NCBI GenBank assembly: GCA_905480595.1
Contig: CAJQQY010000315.1
Span: forward strand, 1 to 59,998
Reading direction: 5' to 3'
Origin: an uncultured Saprospiraceae bacterium
Lineage (GTDB): Bacteria; Bacteroidota; Bacteroidia; Chitinophagales; Saprospiraceae
DNA: 59,998 bases
In this document: one piece after another, positions 27,933-39,490 of the stretch
Layout: every line of letters begins with the position of its first letter
How positions within the stretch are numbered: the stretch's first letter is position 1
Program-made: the position numbers and the translations under genes
Notes under the pieces: model-generated
The model's input: only the letters and a program-made list of their open reading frames with translations
Database searches by the model: none
What the model was told of the DNA's origin: nothing

Positions 27933-28625
27933 ATGGGAAAAGTTTCCAAAAAAAGAGCAAAGGCTAACGAGAAAGTCGATAGTGAAAAACTCTACAATCT
28001 TCAAGAGGCAATGGCTTTGGTTAAACAAGTCAATACGACGAAATTTGACGCATCTGTAGATGTACATATTCGCCTCGGAATCGATCCACGAAAAGCTGAC
28101 CAAGCACTTCGAGGAACAGTAAACTTACCAAACGGTACTGGAAAAAATAAAACTGTTTTAGTTTTATGTACTCCTGACAAGGAGGAAGAAGCGAAAGCTG
28201 CCGGTGCTGATTATGTTGGATTAGATGATTATATTCAAAAGATCTCTGGCGGTTGGACCGACGTAGATGTGATTATTGCTACGCCAAATGTAATGGCAAA
28301 AGTAGGTCGTATAGGTCGAACTCTTGGACCAAGAGGTTTGATGCCTAACCCTAAAACTGGAACAGTAACTCCTAATGTAGGTGCTGCAGTTGCAGATGTA
28401 AAAGGTGGTAAAATTGCTTACCGAGCTGACAAATTTGGAATTATCCACAATTCAGTTGGCCGAGTATCATTCACTCCTGAGAAATTAGCCGAAAATGCTA
28501 ATGAACTATTGTCTACTATCATCAGAATCAAACCTTCCTCAGCAAAGGGTACTTATATGAAATCGGTGACGATTGCAAGTACTATGAGCCCAGGAATTAA
28601 GATAGATATTAAATCACTTAAGTAA
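27933..28625 (+). CDS. rplA: 50S ribosomal protein L1
   Basis: 230 residues from ATG 27933; a TTG two codons upstream is in frame but less likely. Conserved L1 features include [40 protein letters not shown] and the C-terminal [17 protein letters not shown]. It binds the L1 stalk of 23S rRNA and, in other bacteria, represses its own mRNA. A ~95-bp gap from rplK could hold such a site. Confidence 0.96.
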   Translation: MGKVSKKRAKANEKVDSEKLYNLQEAMALVKQVNTTKFDASVDVHIRLGIDPRKADQALRGTVNLPNGTGKNKTVLVLCTPDKEEEAKAAGADYVGLDDYIQKISGGWTDVDVIIATPNVMAKVGRIGRTLGPRGLMPNPKTGTVTPNVGAAVADVKGGKIAYRADKFGIIHNSVGRVSFTPEKLAENANELLSTIIRIKPSSAKGTYMKSVTIASTMSPGIKIDIKSLK

Positions 28626-28645
28626 ACAGATTAAACTATACCATC

Positions 28646-29173
28646 ATGACCAGAGCAGAAAAAGGCGAACAAATCGCTGAATTGAAGGAAAAGTTTAGTA
28701 ACAGTTCATTCTTTTACTTGACTGATTCATCAACATTAACAGTTGAACAAATCAACGAACTTCGAGGAAAACTTTATGAGCAAAATATTGAAATGAGAGT
28801 TGTAAAAAACACTCTAGCTCAAAAAGCACTTGAAGCTGCAGATGCTGAAAAAGGCTATGCACCATTATACGAAGCTTTAAAAGGACCTACTGCTGTTTTA
28901 TTTACAGAAGTAGCTAATTCTCCTGCTAGAGTAATCGAAGAATTTAGAAAAACAGCAGAAAAACCTGTATTAAAGGCTGCTTATATTGATTCATCAATAT
29001 ATATGGGTGATGACCAACTTAAAGCTTTGGCTGCATTGAAGTCAAAAGAAGAATTGGTTGGAGAAATCATCTCATTATTACAATCTCCTGCGAAGAATGT
29101 TATCAGCGCGCTTAAATCTAGTGGTTCTACCATTTCAGGTTTGTTGAAAACATTAGAAGAAAGAGGAGAATAA
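28646..29173 (+). CDS. rplJ: 50S ribosomal protein L10
   Basis: 175 residues. N-terminal RNA-binding half (MTRAEKGEQIAELKEKFSNS ... MRVVKNTLAQKAL, GPTAVLFTE) and C-terminal helix that binds L7/L12 dimers. It lies 20 bases after rplA. It is followed by an unusually long spacer with an inverted repeat before rplL. Confidence 0.96.
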   Translation: MTRAEKGEQIAELKEKFSNSSFFYLTDSSTLTVEQINELRGKLYEQNIEMRVVKNTLAQKALEAADAEKGYAPLYEALKGPTAVLFTEVANSPARVIEEFRKTAEKPVLKAAYIDSSIYMGDDQLKALAALKSKEELVGEIISLLQSPAKNVISALKSSGSTISGLLKTLEERGE

Positions 29174-29229
29174 TAACGGTTAATAATTAATGGTTAACTG
29201 TGAACAAAAATGTTCCTCATTAACCGTTA
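29174..29229 (+). promoter_or_regulatory. Hairpin in the rplJ-rplL spacer
   Basis: Perfect 11-bp arms TAACGGTTAAT (29174-29184) and ATTAACCGTTA (29219-29229) enclose a second small hairpin (GAACA 29202-29206, TGTTC 29211-29215). The element begins directly after the rplJ stop codon. No U tract. It may act in mRNA processing or expression ratio of L10 to L7/L12; that is inference. Confidence 0.5.
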
Positions 29230-29313
29230 AAATATCACCGTTCAAAAAACACGGCTTCCAAGCTCATTCGCATATATTAAATTATTGCAAAACATTAAAA
29301 AAAAAACTGTAAC

Positions 29314-29691
29314 ATGGCAGATTTAAAAGAATTCGCAGAACAACTCGTAAACCTTACTGTTAAAGAAGTAAGTGAGTTAGCAACTATATTGAAAGATGAG
29401 TACGGCATTGAGCCTGCTGCTGCAGCTGTTGCTGTTGCTGCTGGACCAGGTGCTGGTGGTGGCGGAGAAGCTGCTGCTCAAACTGAATTTGATGTGATAT
29501 TAACTTCAGCAGGTGGTACTAAACTTCAAGTAGTTAAAGAAGTTAAAAACTTATTAGGCATTGGATTAAAAGATGCAAAAGTATTAGTAGATGGTGCTCC
29601 AGGGCCTGTCAAAGAAGGTGCAAGTAAAGAAGAAGCTGAGTCTCTTAAGGCTGCTTTAGAAGCTGCAGGTGCTAGCGTTGAATTAAAATAA
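29314..29691 (+). CDS. rplL: 50S ribosomal protein L7/L12
   Basis: 125 residues. N-terminal dimerisation helices ([22 protein letters not shown]), Ala/Gly/Pro-rich hinge at about 35-52, and a C-terminal factor-binding domain with [23 protein letters not shown] and [11 protein letters not shown]. It forms the flexible stalk that recruits EF-Tu and EF-G. Confidence 0.97.
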   Translation: MADLKEFAEQLVNLTVKEVSELATILKDEYGIEPAAAAVAVAAGPGAGGGGEAAAQTEFDVILTSAGGTKLQVVKEVKNLLGIGLKDAKVLVDGAPGPVKEGASKEEAESLKAALEAAGASVELK

Positions 29692-30040
29692 GACGTTTAT
29701 TGTATTGACCAAAATCCCTCAATGATTATTCATAGAGACCTAATAATACATTACTAGAAAACAAGGAGGCTTAACCGATATTTATTTATCGGTTAAGCCT
29801 ATTGTTGCTTTTATTATTTTGCAGTTTGTTGATTCCTAATTCTATATTTTCAATGATGCAAAGTACAAAAAACAGACAAGCAAAGACGACAGTAAAATAT
29901 CGAATATCGAGTATTTATTTTATTGCTAATTACAGAAGGTAATATATAATTAATTAGCAAAAACTATGAAACAATAAAATAACATCTTCCTTTGCCTTGG
30001 AACTTTTGTTTTATCGTTTCCAAATAACATCTCACAACAA
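29692..30040. other. Long rplL-rpoB spacer
   Basis: 349 bases without an ORF. It contains the 14-bp hairpin listed separately, AT-rich DNA after it, and about 40 bases before rpoB a stretch with repeated TTTG-like words but no clean promoter. It may hold an attenuator and a secondary promoter for rpoBC. Confidence 0.5.
29767..29812 (+). terminator. Hairpin/attenuator candidate between rplL and rpoB
   Basis: Arms AGGCTTAACCGATA (29767-29780) and TATCGGTTAAGCCT (29787-29800) pair perfectly over 14 bases with a 6-nt loop. The following bases are T-rich but not a pure U tract. In E. coli the same spacer holds a partial terminator that lowers rpoB relative to ribosomal genes; the role here is inferred from position. 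Confidence 0.65.
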
Positions 30041-33000
30041 ATGGCATTAAGTACGGTACTAAAGAATTCCGCAGAATACTTACGACAAAGTTTTGGTAAA
30101 ATCCAACTTTCCTCAGAATATCCTGATCTACTTGAGATTCAACTTAAGTCATTCCAAGAGTTTTTCCAATTAGAAACAACTCCTGAGAATAGAACTAATG
30201 AAGGGTTATATCGAGTTTTTCAAGAAAATTTCCCAATTACGGATGCTAGAAATATCTTCGTTCTTGAGTTTTTAGATTATTTCGTAGATCCACCACGTTA
30301 CGACATTCCTGAATGTCAGCAAAGAGGTTTGACTTACAGCGTTCCGTTGAAAGCAAAACTTCGTTTGTCTTGTAACGATGAGGAGCATGTTGATTTCCAA
30401 ACAATTGTACAGGATGTATTTTTGGGAAATATTCCATATATGACTCCAAAGGGTACGTTTGTAATTAATGGAGCTGAGCGAGTTATCGTTTCTCAATTAC
30501 ACCGTTCACCAGGAGTTTTCTTTGGACAAAGTTTTCACCCGAATGGAACCAAGTTATATTCTGCTAGGATCATTCCTTTCAAGGGGGCTTGGATGGAATT
30601 TGCAACAGATATTAACACGGTGATGTATGCATACATAGATCGTAAGAAAAAATTCCCAGTAACTACATTGTTGAGAGCAATTGGTTACGATTCAGATAAA
30701 GCTATTTTAGATTTATTCAACCTTGCTGAGACAATTACAGTTGATAAAAAATCTTTAAATAAAGCAATCGGTAGAAAATTAGCTGCCCGTGTCTTGAAAA
30801 AATGGACAGAGGATTTCGTGGATGAAGATACTGGAGAGGTAGTAACTATCGAAAGAAATGATATTATTCTTGAGCGTGATATTGTTTTGGATGAAGAAAA
30901 TATCGAACTCATCATCGAAACTGGTGGAGTGGAAGATATTATTCTCCAAAGAGAAGACATCGAGGAGGATTACTCTATCATTTATAATACATTACAAAAA
31001 GATCCTTCTAGTTCTGAAATAGAAGCAGTTCAATATATCTATCGTCAATTACGTGGAACTGATCCACCAGATGAAGAGACTGCCAGAGGGATTATTGATA
31101 AATTATTCTTCTCAGATAAGCGATATAACTTAGGTGAAGTAGGTCGATATAAAATCAACCGAAAACTTAAATTGGAAACTGATATGGATGTTTTGGTTTT
31201 GACCAAAGAAGATATTATTTCTATCGTAACTTATTTGGTAAGTTTAATGAACCAACGTGCGGAGATCGATGATATCGATCACTTGAGTAACAGACGTGTT
31301 CGTACAGTTGGTGAGCAATTATATGCTCAATTCGGAGTTGGTTTGGCTCGGATGGCTAGAACAATCCGAGAGAGAATGAACGTTCGTGACAATGAGGTAT
31401 TTACACCAATCGATTTGATTAATGCACGTACGCTTTCATCAGTAATTAACTCTTTCTTCGGAACGAGTCAATTATCTCAATTCTTAGATCAAACAAACCC
31501 ACTTTCAGAAATTACGCACAAACGTCGTATCTCAGCTTTAGGACCTGGTGGTCTTTCGAGAGAGCGTGCAGGTTTCGAGGTGCGGGATGTTCACTATTCT
31601 CACTATGGTCGTCTTTGTACAATTGAGACACCAGAGGGGCCGAATATTGGATTGATTTCTACCCTTTGTGTTCACGCAAAAGTGAATAAAATGGGTTTCC
31701 TAGAAACACCATACCGAAAAGTGAAAAATGGTGTAGTTGATATTAAGAAAGCTCAATACCTTTCAGCAGAAGGAGAGGATTTTAAAAAAATTGCACAGGC
31801 AAATACCCCGATTGCAGAAAAAGGAGCATTTACAACGGACAGAATTAAATGTAGAGAACACGGTGAATTCCCAGTATTGACTCCAGATGAAGTTGAATAC
31901 ATGGATGTCGCACCTAACCAGATTGTTGGGGTTTCTGCTTCATTGATTCCTTTCTTAGAGAATGATGATGCCAATCGTGCCTTGATGGGATCGAACATGC
32001 AGCGTCAAGCAGTTCCTTTAATTAAGCCAAGTTCTCCAGTTGTGGGAACAGGCTTGGAAGGAAAAGTTGCACGAGATTCTCGAATGTTGATTAATGCAGA
32101 AGGAAATGGAGTTGTTGAATATGTAGATGCAAACGAAGTAGTAATTCGATATGACCGTTCGGAAGCTGACATGATGGTTTCTTTCGAAGACAATAGAAAA
32201 TCATACAAATTGACTAAGTTCCGAAGAACAAATCAAGGAACTTGCATCAATTTGAAACCTATTGTTAGAAAAGGTGATAGAGTAAAAGAAGGAATGATTC
32301 TCTGTGACGGTTACGCAACTGACAAAGGAGAATTGGCACTTGGACAAAACTTGAAAGTGGCATTTATGCCTTGGAAAGGTTACAACTTTGAGGATGCGAT
32401 TGTATTGTCAGAGCGGGTAGTTCGAGAAGATATTTTTACTTCTTTACATATTGAGCACTTCGAATTAGATGTGCGTGATACTAAATTAGGAGAAGAAGAA
32501 TTAACCAATGATATTCCAAACGTAAGTGAGGATGCAACCAAAGATTTGGATGAAAACGGAATTATCCGAGTAGGAGCTTGGGTAAAAGAAGGGGACATCA
32601 TCATTGGAAAAATTACTCCGAAAGGGGAATCAGATCCTACTCCAGAGGAAAAATTATTACGTGCAATCTTCGGTGATAAAGCAGGTGATGTAAAAGATGC
32701 GTCATTGAAAGCACCTCCATCAACTAAAGGTATTATCATCAACAAACAATTATTTGCGCGAGCGAAAAAAGACAAAGATCAAAAATCTAAAGAAAAAGAT
32801 TTATTGACTGCGTTGGATGATCAACACGCTATTGCATTAAATGAGTTGAAAACGATTTTGGTGGATAAGTTGATGGTTTTATTGAAAGGTAAAGCATCAA
32901 AAGGTGTTAAATCTATCTATAACGAAAACATTTTTCCAGAAGGTACTAAGTATAATAGTCGAATGTTGAAAGACATCAACTATACTACGATTGATTATAG

Positions 33001-33865
33001 TAACTGGACGGATGATGACAAGTTAAATAAACTCGTAGCTCGATTGTTACACAACTATACAATCAAAGTCAACGAAGAGGTTGGAAAATACAAGCGTGAA
33101 AAATTCAATATTTCAATTGGTGATGAGTTACCAGCTGGTGTATTGAAATTAGCTAAAGTTTATTTGGCTAAAAAACGTAAACTGAAAGTAGGTGATAAGC
33201 TTGCGGGACGTCATGGTAACAAAGGAATTGTATCTAGAATTGTGCGTGCAGAAGACATGCCTTTCTTAGAAGATGGAACTCCTGTAGATATCGTGTTGAA
33301 TCCACTTGGTGTACCTTCTCGGATGAACCTCGGACAGATTTTCGAAACAGTACTAGGTTGGGCTGGTGAACGATTAGGCGTAAAATACGCGACTCCAATT
33401 TTTGATGGTGCGAAAGCATCTGAGATTGCGGATAAAGTAATCGAAGCTGGTTTGCCTCAGTTAGGTCAAACTTACTTGTCAGATGGAGAAACGGGAGATC
33501 GTTTCCACCAGCAAGCAACAGTAGGGGTGATTTACATGTTGAAATTATCTCACATGGTTGACGACAAAATGCATGCACGTTCTATTGGACCTTACTCGTT
33601 GATTACTCAACAACCATTAGGTGGTAAGGCACAGTTCGGGGGACAGCGTTTTGGAGAGATGGAGGTTTGGGCTTTAGAGGCATTCGGAGCAGCAAATATT
33701 CTACAAGAGTTACTGACACTTAAGTCAGATGATATTCTAGGTAGAGCTAAAGCTTACGAAGCAATTGTCAAAGGTGACAATCTTCCAGAATCCAATATTC
33801 CAGAATCATTTAATGTATTGATTCACGAATTACGTGGACTAGCGCTTGATGTAAAATTTGATTAA
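30041..33865 (+). CDS. rpoB: DNA-directed RNA polymerase subunit beta
   Basis: 1274 residues, full length for Bacteroidota. The rifampicin region ([19 protein letters not shown] ... [12 protein letters not shown]) has wild-type-looking Q, D, H, R and S residues. Other landmarks are [12 protein letters not shown], the GYNFEDAI motif and the C-terminal [34 protein letters not shown] charged insertion lies near residues 900-980. It pairs with RpoC to form the catalytic core. Confidence 0.98.
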   Translation: MALSTVLKNSAEYLRQSFGKIQLSSEYPDLLEIQLKSFQEFFQLETTPENRTNEGLYRVFQENFPITDARNIFVLEFLDYFVDPPRYDIPECQQRGLTYSVPLKAKLRLSCNDEEHVDFQTIVQDVFLGNIPYMTPKGTFVINGAERVIVSQLHRSPGVFFGQSFHPNGTKLYSARIIPFKGAWMEFATDINTVMYAYIDRKKKFPVTTLLRAIGYDSDKAILDLFNLAETITVDKKSLNKAIGRKLAARVLKKWTEDFVDEDTGEVVTIERNDIILERDIVLDEENIELIIETGGVEDIILQREDIEEDYSIIYNTLQKDPSSSEIEAVQYIYRQLRGTDPPDEETARGIIDKLFFSDKRYNLGEVGRYKINRKLKLETDMDVLVLTKEDIISIVTYLVSLMNQRAEIDDIDHLSNRRVRTVGEQLYAQFGVGLARMARTIRERMNVRDNEVFTPIDLINARTLSSVINSFFGTSQLSQFLDQTNPLSEITHKRRISALGPGGLSRERAGFEVRDVHYSHYGRLCTIETPEGPNIGLISTLCVHAKVNKMGFLETPYRKVKNGVVDIKKAQYLSAEGEDFKKIAQANTPIAEKGAFTTDRIKCREHGEFPVLTPDEVEYMDVAPNQIVGVSASLIPFLENDDANRALMGSNMQRQAVPLIKPSSPVVGTGLEGKVARDSRMLINAEGNGVVEYVDANEVVIRYDRSEADMMVSFEDNRKSYKLTKFRRTNQGTCINLKPIVRKGDRVKEGMILCDGYATDKGELALGQNLKVAFMPWKGYNFEDAIVLSERVVREDIFTSLHIEHFELDVRDTKLGEEELTNDIPNVSEDATKDLDENGIIRVGAWVKEGDIIIGKITPKGESDPTPEEKLLRAIFGDKAGDVKDASLKAPPSTKGIIINKQLFARAKKDKDQKSKEKDLLTALDDQHAIALNELKTILVDKLMVLLKGKASKGVKSIYNENIFPEGTKYNSRMLKDINYTTIDYSNWTDDDKLNKLVARLLHNYTIKVNEEVGKYKREKFNISIGDELPAGVLKLAKVYLAKKRKLKVGDKLAGRHGNKGIVSRIVRAEDMPFLEDGTPVDIVLNPLGVPSRMNLGQIFETVLGWAGERLGVKYATPIFDGAKASEIADKVIEAGLPQLGQTYLSDGETGDRFHQQATVGVIYMLKLSHMVDDKMHARSIGPYSLITQQPLGGKAQFGGQRFGEMEVWALEAFGAANILQELLTLKSDDILGRAKAYEAIVKGDNLPESNIPESFNVLIHELRGLALDVKFD

Positions 33866-33880
33866 CCTTTTGTTTGAAAA

Positions 33881-33925
33881 AACTCACAAGATGATTTTTT
33901 GTCACCTTGTGAGTTGAATTTTTTT
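33881..33925 (+). terminator. Terminator-like hairpin between rpoB and rpoC
   Basis: Arms AACTCACAAG (33881-33890) and CTTGTGAGTT (33906-33915) form a 10-bp stem, extendable by three pairs past one mismatch, followed within three bases by a run of 7 T. It sits 15 bases after the rpoB stop and 20 bases before rpoC. A full terminator here would cut rpoC off from its operon, so partial read-through or an RNA-processing role is inferred. Confidence 0.65.
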
Positions 33926-33945
33926 CAAACATAAAACTATAAAGT

Positions 33946-36900
33946 ATGCCATTTAAGAAAAATCACAAGCAGCAAAAAGCTAACTTCGACAGCATCACTA
34001 TTAGTTTGGCTTCTCCAGATCAAATTCTGGAAAGATCTTATGGTGAGGTGTTGAAACCTGAAACGATTAATTATCGGTCGTACAAACCTGAAAGAGATGG
34101 TTTGTTTTGCGAACGAATTTTCGGGCCAGTAAAAGATTACGAATGCTACTGTGGAAAATATAAACGTATCCGTTATAAAGGTATCGTATGTGACAGATGT
34201 GGTGTAGAAGTAACTGAGAAGAAAGTACGAAGAGAACGAATGGGACATATCAAGTTGGTAGTTCCTGTTGTTCATATTTGGTTTTTCAAATCACTACCGA
34301 ACAAGATTGGATACATGTTAGGTCTTTCTTCTAAGAAGTTAGAATCTATTATTTATTACGAACGATATGTAGTGATTCAGCCAGGTATTTTGGAAGAATC
34401 AGGTACAGCTGCTCACATGGATTTGTTGACGGAAGAAGAATATTTGGATATTTTGGAAAACCTTCCAAAAGAAAACCAAATGCTGGAAGATGATGATCCA
34501 CAAAAATTCATCGCTAAGATGGGAGCAGATGCTGTTCGAGATTTGTTGAACAGATTAGAGTTGGATTCATTATCATACAACTTACGTTACCAAGCTGCTA
34601 ATGAAACTTCACAACAAAGAAAATCAGAAGCACTTAAAAGATTAAGAGTTGTTGAAGCATTCCGAGATGGACAAACACGTTGCGAAAACCGTCCTGAATG
34701 GGCAGTTATTCAATACTTACCAGTTGTTCCACCTGAGTTGCGTCCATTAGTTCCATTGGATGGTGGTCGTTTCGCAAGTTCGGATTTGAATGATTTATAT
34801 CGAAGAGTTATTATTAGAAATAACCGTTTGAAACGTCTTTTGGAAATCAAAGCACCAGAGGTGATTTTGAGAAACGAAAAAAGAATGTTGCAAGAGGCTG
34901 TAGATTCATTGTTTGATAACTCAAGAAAATCTAATGCTGTAAAAGCGGAAGGTGGACGTGCGTTGAAATCATTATCTGATGTACTTAAAGGTAAGCAAGG
35001 ACGTTTCCGTCAGAACCTTTTAGGAAAACGTGTGGATTACTCTGGTCGTTCAGTTATCGTTGTAGGACCTGACTTGAAATTACACGAATGTGGTATTCCA
35101 AAAGGAATGGCTGCTGAGTTATTCAAACCTTTCGTGATCAGAAAATTGATCGAACGAGGTATCGTAAAAACTGTAAAATCTGCTAAGAAATTAGTTGATC
35201 GTAAAGATCAAGTAATCTGGGAGATTTTGGAAAATATTCTTCGAGGACACCCGATCATGTTGAACCGGGCTCCTACGTTGCACAGACTTTCAATTCAGGC
35301 TTTCCAACCTAAATTGATTGAAGGAAAAGCAATTCAATTGCACCCACTTGTTTGTGGTGCCTTCAACGCCGATTTTGATGGTGACCAAATGGCGGTACAC
35401 GTACCTCTTGGACATGCAGCAATTTTGGAAGCGCAAGTATTGATGCTTTCTGCACACAATATGTTGAATCCACAGGATGGTTCTCCAATTACATTACCTT
35501 CTCAGGATATGGTATTGGGACTTTACTACTTGACAAAAGAAAGAGTGGGAACTAAAGCAGTTCCTGTAAAAGGTGAAGGAAGAACTTTCTATTCAGCTGA
35601 AGAAGCAGTTATTGCTTACAACGAAGAAGTAGTTGATCTTCATGCAGCAGTTACAGTAAGAGGTAGAGTAGAAGGTGAAGATGGGAAAATGACAACAGGC
35701 CGTGTAAAAACGACTGTAGGTAGAATCCTTTTCAATCAAGCAGTTCCTGAAACAGTTCCTTTTGTAAATGAATTGTTGACAAAGAAAAACTTGAAAAAAG
35801 TAATTCAAGGAATTATCAACCGTACAGGTTTTGATGTGACGGCTACCTTCTTGGATAAGATTAAAACTTTAGGATTTAACTGGTCATTCAAAGGTGGTCT
35901 TTCTTTCAACTTAGGAGATTTGATTACTCCGACATTGAAGGAGTCAACGCTTAAAAATGCACAAGAAGAAGTAGATAACGTTTGGGAAAATTACAATATG
36001 GGATTGATTACCAACAATGAACGGTACAATCAGATTATTGATAAATGGACTTTTGCGGATAATACAATTACTGAAAATTTGATGGTTGAGTTAGCTGAGC
36101 ACAAGCAAGGTTTTAACTCGGTATATATGATGTTGCACTCAGGTGCTCGGGGATCTAAACAACAAATTAAGCAGTTGTGTGGACTTCGGGGATTGATGGC
36201 AAAACCAAGAAAATCAGGTGATACAGGAGCTGCGATTATCGAGAATCCGATTTTGGCAAACTTTGTAGATGGATTGTCAGTATTGGAATACTTTATCTCT
36301 ACTCACGGTGCTCGTAAAGGTTTGGCCGATACAGCATTGAAAACTGCCGATGCGGGTTACTTGACTCGACGTTTGGTTGATGTTTCTCAAGATGTAGTAA
36401 TTAACGAAAGAGATTGTGATACTTTAAGAGGTATCGAAACGACATCGTTAAAAGATAATGAAAAAGTAATTCAGAGTTTATCAGATCGAATTAGAGGAAG
36501 ATATACTTTACATGATATTGTTCACCCAGTTACAGATGAGGTTCTTTTGGCAGCAGGAGAATATATCGATGAAGAAATGGGTAACAACATTGATGAAATC
36601 GGAATTGAAGCTGTTACCATTCGATCAGTATTGACTTGTGAAACTAAGCGTGGAGTTTGTTTGAAATGTTATGGTAAAAACCTAGCAACAGGACGAATTG
36701 CAGAGCAAGGTGATGCGGTAGGAATTATTGCAGCACAATCAATTGGTGAGCCAGGAACACAGTTGACACTTCGTACTTTCCACGTTGGGGGTACTGCATC
36801 GGTATCAAAAACAGAAAATCAATTGATCTCTAAATTTGACGGCCTACTTGAATTCGATAGTATCCGAACAGTAACTTCAAAAGATGAAGAAGGTAAAAAA

Positions 36901-38262
36901 GTGGACATTGTTCTTTCACGAACAGGTGAGTTAAAAATTGTTGATCCTGAAAATGTGAATAAAACATATTCAAACTTACACATTCCTTATGGTGCAATTT
37001 TATCAGTAAAAGATAAAAAGAAGATCAAGAAAGGAGATGTAATTTGTGAATGGGATCCTTATAATGCAGTAATCGTTTCTGAATTCTCAGGGATTGCTCA
37101 ATTTGATGCAGTAATAGAGGGAGATACCTTCCGAGTAGAGAGAGATGATCAAACTGGATTTGCTGAAAAAGTAATCATCGAGTCTAAGAAGAAACGAATG
37201 ATTCCAATCATTAAGATTGTAAAACCAAATGGTGACGAGTTGCGAAGCTACAACTTACCAGTAGGATCTTACATTTCTATTGATGAAGGTCAGGAAATCA
37301 AAGCAGGTCAGACTATCGTAAAAATTCCTCGTAACCTCGGTAAGATCCAGGATATTACGGGTGGTCTTCCACGGGTTACTGAATTGTTCGAGGCACGTAA
37401 TCCTTCTAATCCAGCAGTTACTGCTGAGATTGATGGTATTACTTCTTTCGGAAAAATCAAACGTGGAAATAGAGAGGTTATCATTACAGCTAAAGATGGC
37501 CAAATTAGAAAATACTTAATTGGATTATCTAAACATATCTTGGTTCAAGAGGGAGACTTCGTAAGAGCAGGAACACAGCTTTCTGATGGAGCAACTTCTC
37601 CTCGAGATATTTTGAATATCAAAGGGCCATTCGCTGTTCAGTACTACTTAGTAAATGGAGTTCAAGAAGTATATCGTTCTCAAGGTATTACAATTAATGA
37701 TAAACACATCGAGGTGATCGTTCGCCAAATGATGCGTAGAGTTCAAATCGAAGATGCTGGAGATACAACATTCTTGGAAGGAGAAGCAGTTGAGAAGTAT
37801 GATTTCTTAGAGCAAAATGACTGGATTTTTGATAAAAAATTCGTGACGGAGGCAGGAGATTCTAATAAATTGAAAGCAGGTCAATTAGTTACTTTACGTC
37901 AAGTGAGAGAAGAAAATTCTTTCTTAAAACGTGAAGACAGAAAACCTGTTGAGTACAGAGATGCAGTTCCAGCAACGTCAAGTCCATTGCTACAAGGTAT
38001 TACTAAATCATCTTTAGGAACCTTCAGTTGGATTTCAGCTGCATCATTCCAGGAGACGACGAAAGTATTGAGTACAGCTGCCATCGGTGCGAAACGTGAT
38101 TACTTAACAGGATTGAAAGAGAATGTAATTGTAGGAAAACGAATTCCAGCAGGAACAGGATTACGTAAGTACGATGAATTAATTGTAACTAATAAAGCGG
38201 ACTTTGATGCATTCCGAGCAAGAGAAGAAATGCTTGCAGAAGAAGAAATGATCGAAGAATAA
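33946..38262 (+). CDS. rpoC: DNA-directed RNA polymerase subunit beta'
   Basis: 1438 residues. The N-terminal zinc site is [20 protein letters not shown] (about residues 66-85). The catalytic Mg-binding motif is [12 protein letters not shown] (about 474-485). The bridge/trigger region includes [17 protein letters not shown], and the second zinc site includes [13 protein letters not shown]. The C-terminus is acidic (EEEMIEE). It is the last gene of the operon, with its terminator 25 bases on. Its 3' end is partly duplicated about 1 kb downstream. Confidence 0.98.
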   Translation: MPFKKNHKQQKANFDSITISLASPDQILERSYGEVLKPETINYRSYKPERDGLFCERIFGPVKDYECYCGKYKRIRYKGIVCDRCGVEVTEKKVRRERMGHIKLVVPVVHIWFFKSLPNKIGYMLGLSSKKLESIIYYERYVVIQPGILEESGTAAHMDLLTEEEYLDILENLPKENQMLEDDDPQKFIAKMGADAVRDLLNRLELDSLSYNLRYQAANETSQQRKSEALKRLRVVEAFRDGQTRCENRPEWAVIQYLPVVPPELRPLVPLDGGRFASSDLNDLYRRVIIRNNRLKRLLEIKAPEVILRNEKRMLQEAVDSLFDNSRKSNAVKAEGGRALKSLSDVLKGKQGRFRQNLLGKRVDYSGRSVIVVGPDLKLHECGIPKGMAAELFKPFVIRKLIERGIVKTVKSAKKLVDRKDQVIWEILENILRGHPIMLNRAPTLHRLSIQAFQPKLIEGKAIQLHPLVCGAFNADFDGDQMAVHVPLGHAAILEAQVLMLSAHNMLNPQDGSPITLPSQDMVLGLYYLTKERVGTKAVPVKGEGRTFYSAEEAVIAYNEEVVDLHAAVTVRGRVEGEDGKMTTGRVKTTVGRILFNQAVPETVPFVNELLTKKNLKKVIQGIINRTGFDVTATFLDKIKTLGFNWSFKGGLSFNLGDLITPTLKESTLKNAQEEVDNVWENYNMGLITNNERYNQIIDKWTFADNTITENLMVELAEHKQGFNSVYMMLHSGARGSKQQIKQLCGLRGLMAKPRKSGDTGAAIIENPILANFVDGLSVLEYFISTHGARKGLADTALKTADAGYLTRRLVDVSQDVVINERDCDTLRGIETTSLKDNEKVIQSLSDRIRGRYTLHDIVHPVTDEVLLAAGEYIDEEMGNNIDEIGIEAVTIRSVLTCETKRGVCLKCYGKNLATGRIAEQGDAVGIIAAQSIGEPGTQLTLRTFHVGGTASVSKTENQLISKFDGLLEFDSIRTVTSKDEEGKKVDIVLSRTGELKIVDPENVNKTYSNLHIPYGAILSVKDKKKIKKGDVICEWDPYNAVIVSEFSGIAQFDAVIEGDTFRVERDDQTGFAEKVIIESKKKRMIPIIKIVKPNGDELRSYNLPVGSYISIDEGQEIKAGQTIVKIPRNLGKIQDITGGLPRVTELFEARNPSNPAVTAEIDGITSFGKIKRGNREVIITAKDGQIRKYLIGLSKHILVQEGDFVRAGTQLSDGATSPRDILNIKGPFAVQYYLVNGVQEVYRSQGITINDKHIEVIVRQMMRRVQIEDAGDTTFLEGEAVEKYDFLEQNDWIFDKKFVTEAGDSNKLKAGQLVTLRQVREENSFLKREDRKPVEYRDAVPATSSPLLQGITKSSLGTFSWISAASFQETTKVLSTAAIGAKRDYLTGLKENVIVGKRIPAGTGLRKYDELIVTNKADFDAFRAREEMLAEEEMIEE

Positions 38263-38324
38263 AAATCGTTTTAGACGAAATATTAAGTCCCCATCAAGTT
38301 AATTCTTGTTGGGGATTTTTTATT
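38251..38324 (+). repeat. Direct repeat copy 1: rpoC tail plus terminator
   Basis: These 74 bases cover the last four codons of rpoC, the following spacer and its terminator. They match 39274-39347 without gaps at 63 of 74 positions by eye. Confidence 0.7.
38288..38322 (+). terminator. rpoC operon terminator
   Basis: Arms TCCCCATCAAG (38288-38298) and CTTGTTGGGGA (38305-38315) pair with one internal mismatch around a 6-nt loop, followed by six T. Confidence 0.85.
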
Positions 38325-38396
38325 GGGAAAATTGTCGTAAACCAAAATTATTTAGAACATTTTGTGTATAATTCTATTATATAAGTAACCGTTTAG

Positions 38397-38575
38397 ATGT
38401 CTTTACAGAATTTGCCTGAACACTATTTGAATAAGTATCATGTAGTTCTGGTGCATTTATTGAAATAGATAATGATGAAGAATTAGATGTACTTTTTTGC
38501 GGTAGTTCGAATGTTGATAATATTTCAAAATATTATTTAAAAGATGTGATTGAGGCTTCTGCAACCTTCTATTAA
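38397..38575 (+). pseudogene. Decayed ORF downstream of rpoC
   Basis: Two overlapping reading frames look like fragments of one gene. ATG 38397 opens 23 codons (MSLQNLPEHYLNKYHVV...) ending at a TAG near 38466. A second frame runs from about 38441 with SGAFIEIDNDEELDVLF and continues about 35 residues to a TAA at 38573-38575. A single indel near 38450 would join them. No family was recognised. It lies inside the segment bracketed by the rpoC-tail repeats. Confidence 0.35.
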
Positions 38576-38689
38576 TTATATAGAAAATCTGCTCTAGTCT
38601 AATCAAGAAGGTTCACTAAATTAAATAAATGGATTAACATAATATAATATCAATCTTCACATCAAATAAGAAATAAAAAAGAAGCAAAA

Positions 38690-39214
38690 ATGATTCAAAC
38701 AAATAAAAAAACTCACGCTATAGGTATAGAGGAAAATAAATATAAACACCTCAGAACAATAAACCCTAATGATAAGGTGAGTATCGAAAACTCCAGTATC
38801 GCTAATGAGGCTTTCCTTTTTGGAATATTAGGTGCATTAGGAATGGTCATGTTATTAGTTACAGCTCAGGTAATGATTGGTAATGCCATTGTTTTAAAAC
38901 TCCTAAAATTCATCGCTTTATTCGCCGTATTAGGATATGGAATAAATGCTCAAGGTACTGACAACCAAAATAACTATAACTTTAAGAATGGTATTCAATT
39001 TAGTGTGATTTCCACAGTTACAATTGCAATTTCATTAGCTCTAATAAATATATTAATATTTTGGATTTTACCTAATGTAGCTTTTGATACGCTTTCAACA
39101 CAAGCTGATTCTATAAGACAATTAGTTTTATCAAGTCGTATTTTCTTTTTAGAAACACTTGTCTTTGGAATGATCATAACCTTTATTATTTTACGAGGAA
39201 ACAAAACAAAATAA
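38690..39214 (+). CDS. Four-helix membrane protein of unknown function in the rpoC-adjacent insertion
   Basis: 174 residues. A polar N-terminal 40 residues is followed by transmembrane helices at about 43-62, 68-86, 101-125 and 148-168, with a short basic tail (RGNKTK). Lower G+C and more Lys/Asn/Ile than the neighbouring rpoC. No signal peptide or known domain. It lies between the decayed ORF and the second copy of the rpoC tail, so it is probably accessory DNA. Confidence 0.65.
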   Translation: MIQTNKKTHAIGIEENKYKHLRTINPNDKVSIENSSIANEAFLFGILGALGMVMLLVTAQVMIGNAIVLKLLKFIALFAVLGYGINAQGTDNQNNYNFKNGIQFSVISTVTIAISLALINILIFWILPNVAFDTLSTQADSIRQLVLSSRIFFLETLVFGMIITFIILRGNKTK

Positions 39215-39273
39215 AACAAACAATACTCCTAATAATAAAAACGCCTTTTGAAGGAAGTGGAGAAGTACAAATT

Positions 39274-39347
39274 ATAGAAGAATAAAAATCGTCTTATTCA
39301 AAATATTAAATCCCTATCAAGTTAATTCTTGATAGGGGTTTTTTAGT
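39274..39347 (+). repeat. Direct repeat copy 2: duplicated rpoC tail plus terminator
   Basis: Ungapped match, about 85 percent, to 38251-38324. The frame upstream reads TPFEGSGEVQIIEE then TAA, so the last residues (xIEE) and stop echo the rpoC end, but the codons before differ. This copy is not attached to a full gene. Confidence 0.7.
39310..39344 (+). terminator. Terminator in the second rpoC-tail copy
   Basis: Arms TCCCTATCAAG (39311-39321) and CTTGATAGGGG (39328-39338) with the same TTAATT loop as the rpoC terminator, followed by six T. It probably ends transcription of the 174-aa membrane-protein gene. Confidence 0.8.
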
Positions 39348-39406
39348 AAAATGTTTGATTTGTAAATAGAATGGGTGGAAAAATAGATCAGAGACTACTT
39401 TAAATA

Positions 39407-39436
39407 GAAAAAGCCCCAATTACTCGGAGCTTTTTC
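39407..39436 (-). terminator. Terminator of the RRM protein gene
   Basis: Arms GAAAAAGC (39407-39414) and GCTTTTTC (39429-39436), with extra C/G pairs inside, form a hairpin that has a U run on the minus strand. It lies 55 bases after the minus-strand stop codon. Confidence 0.6.
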
Positions 39437-39490
39437 ATTCAAATTTTTATAATGAAATAAGCATTCTAAAATGCTTTATTCAATTAATTT

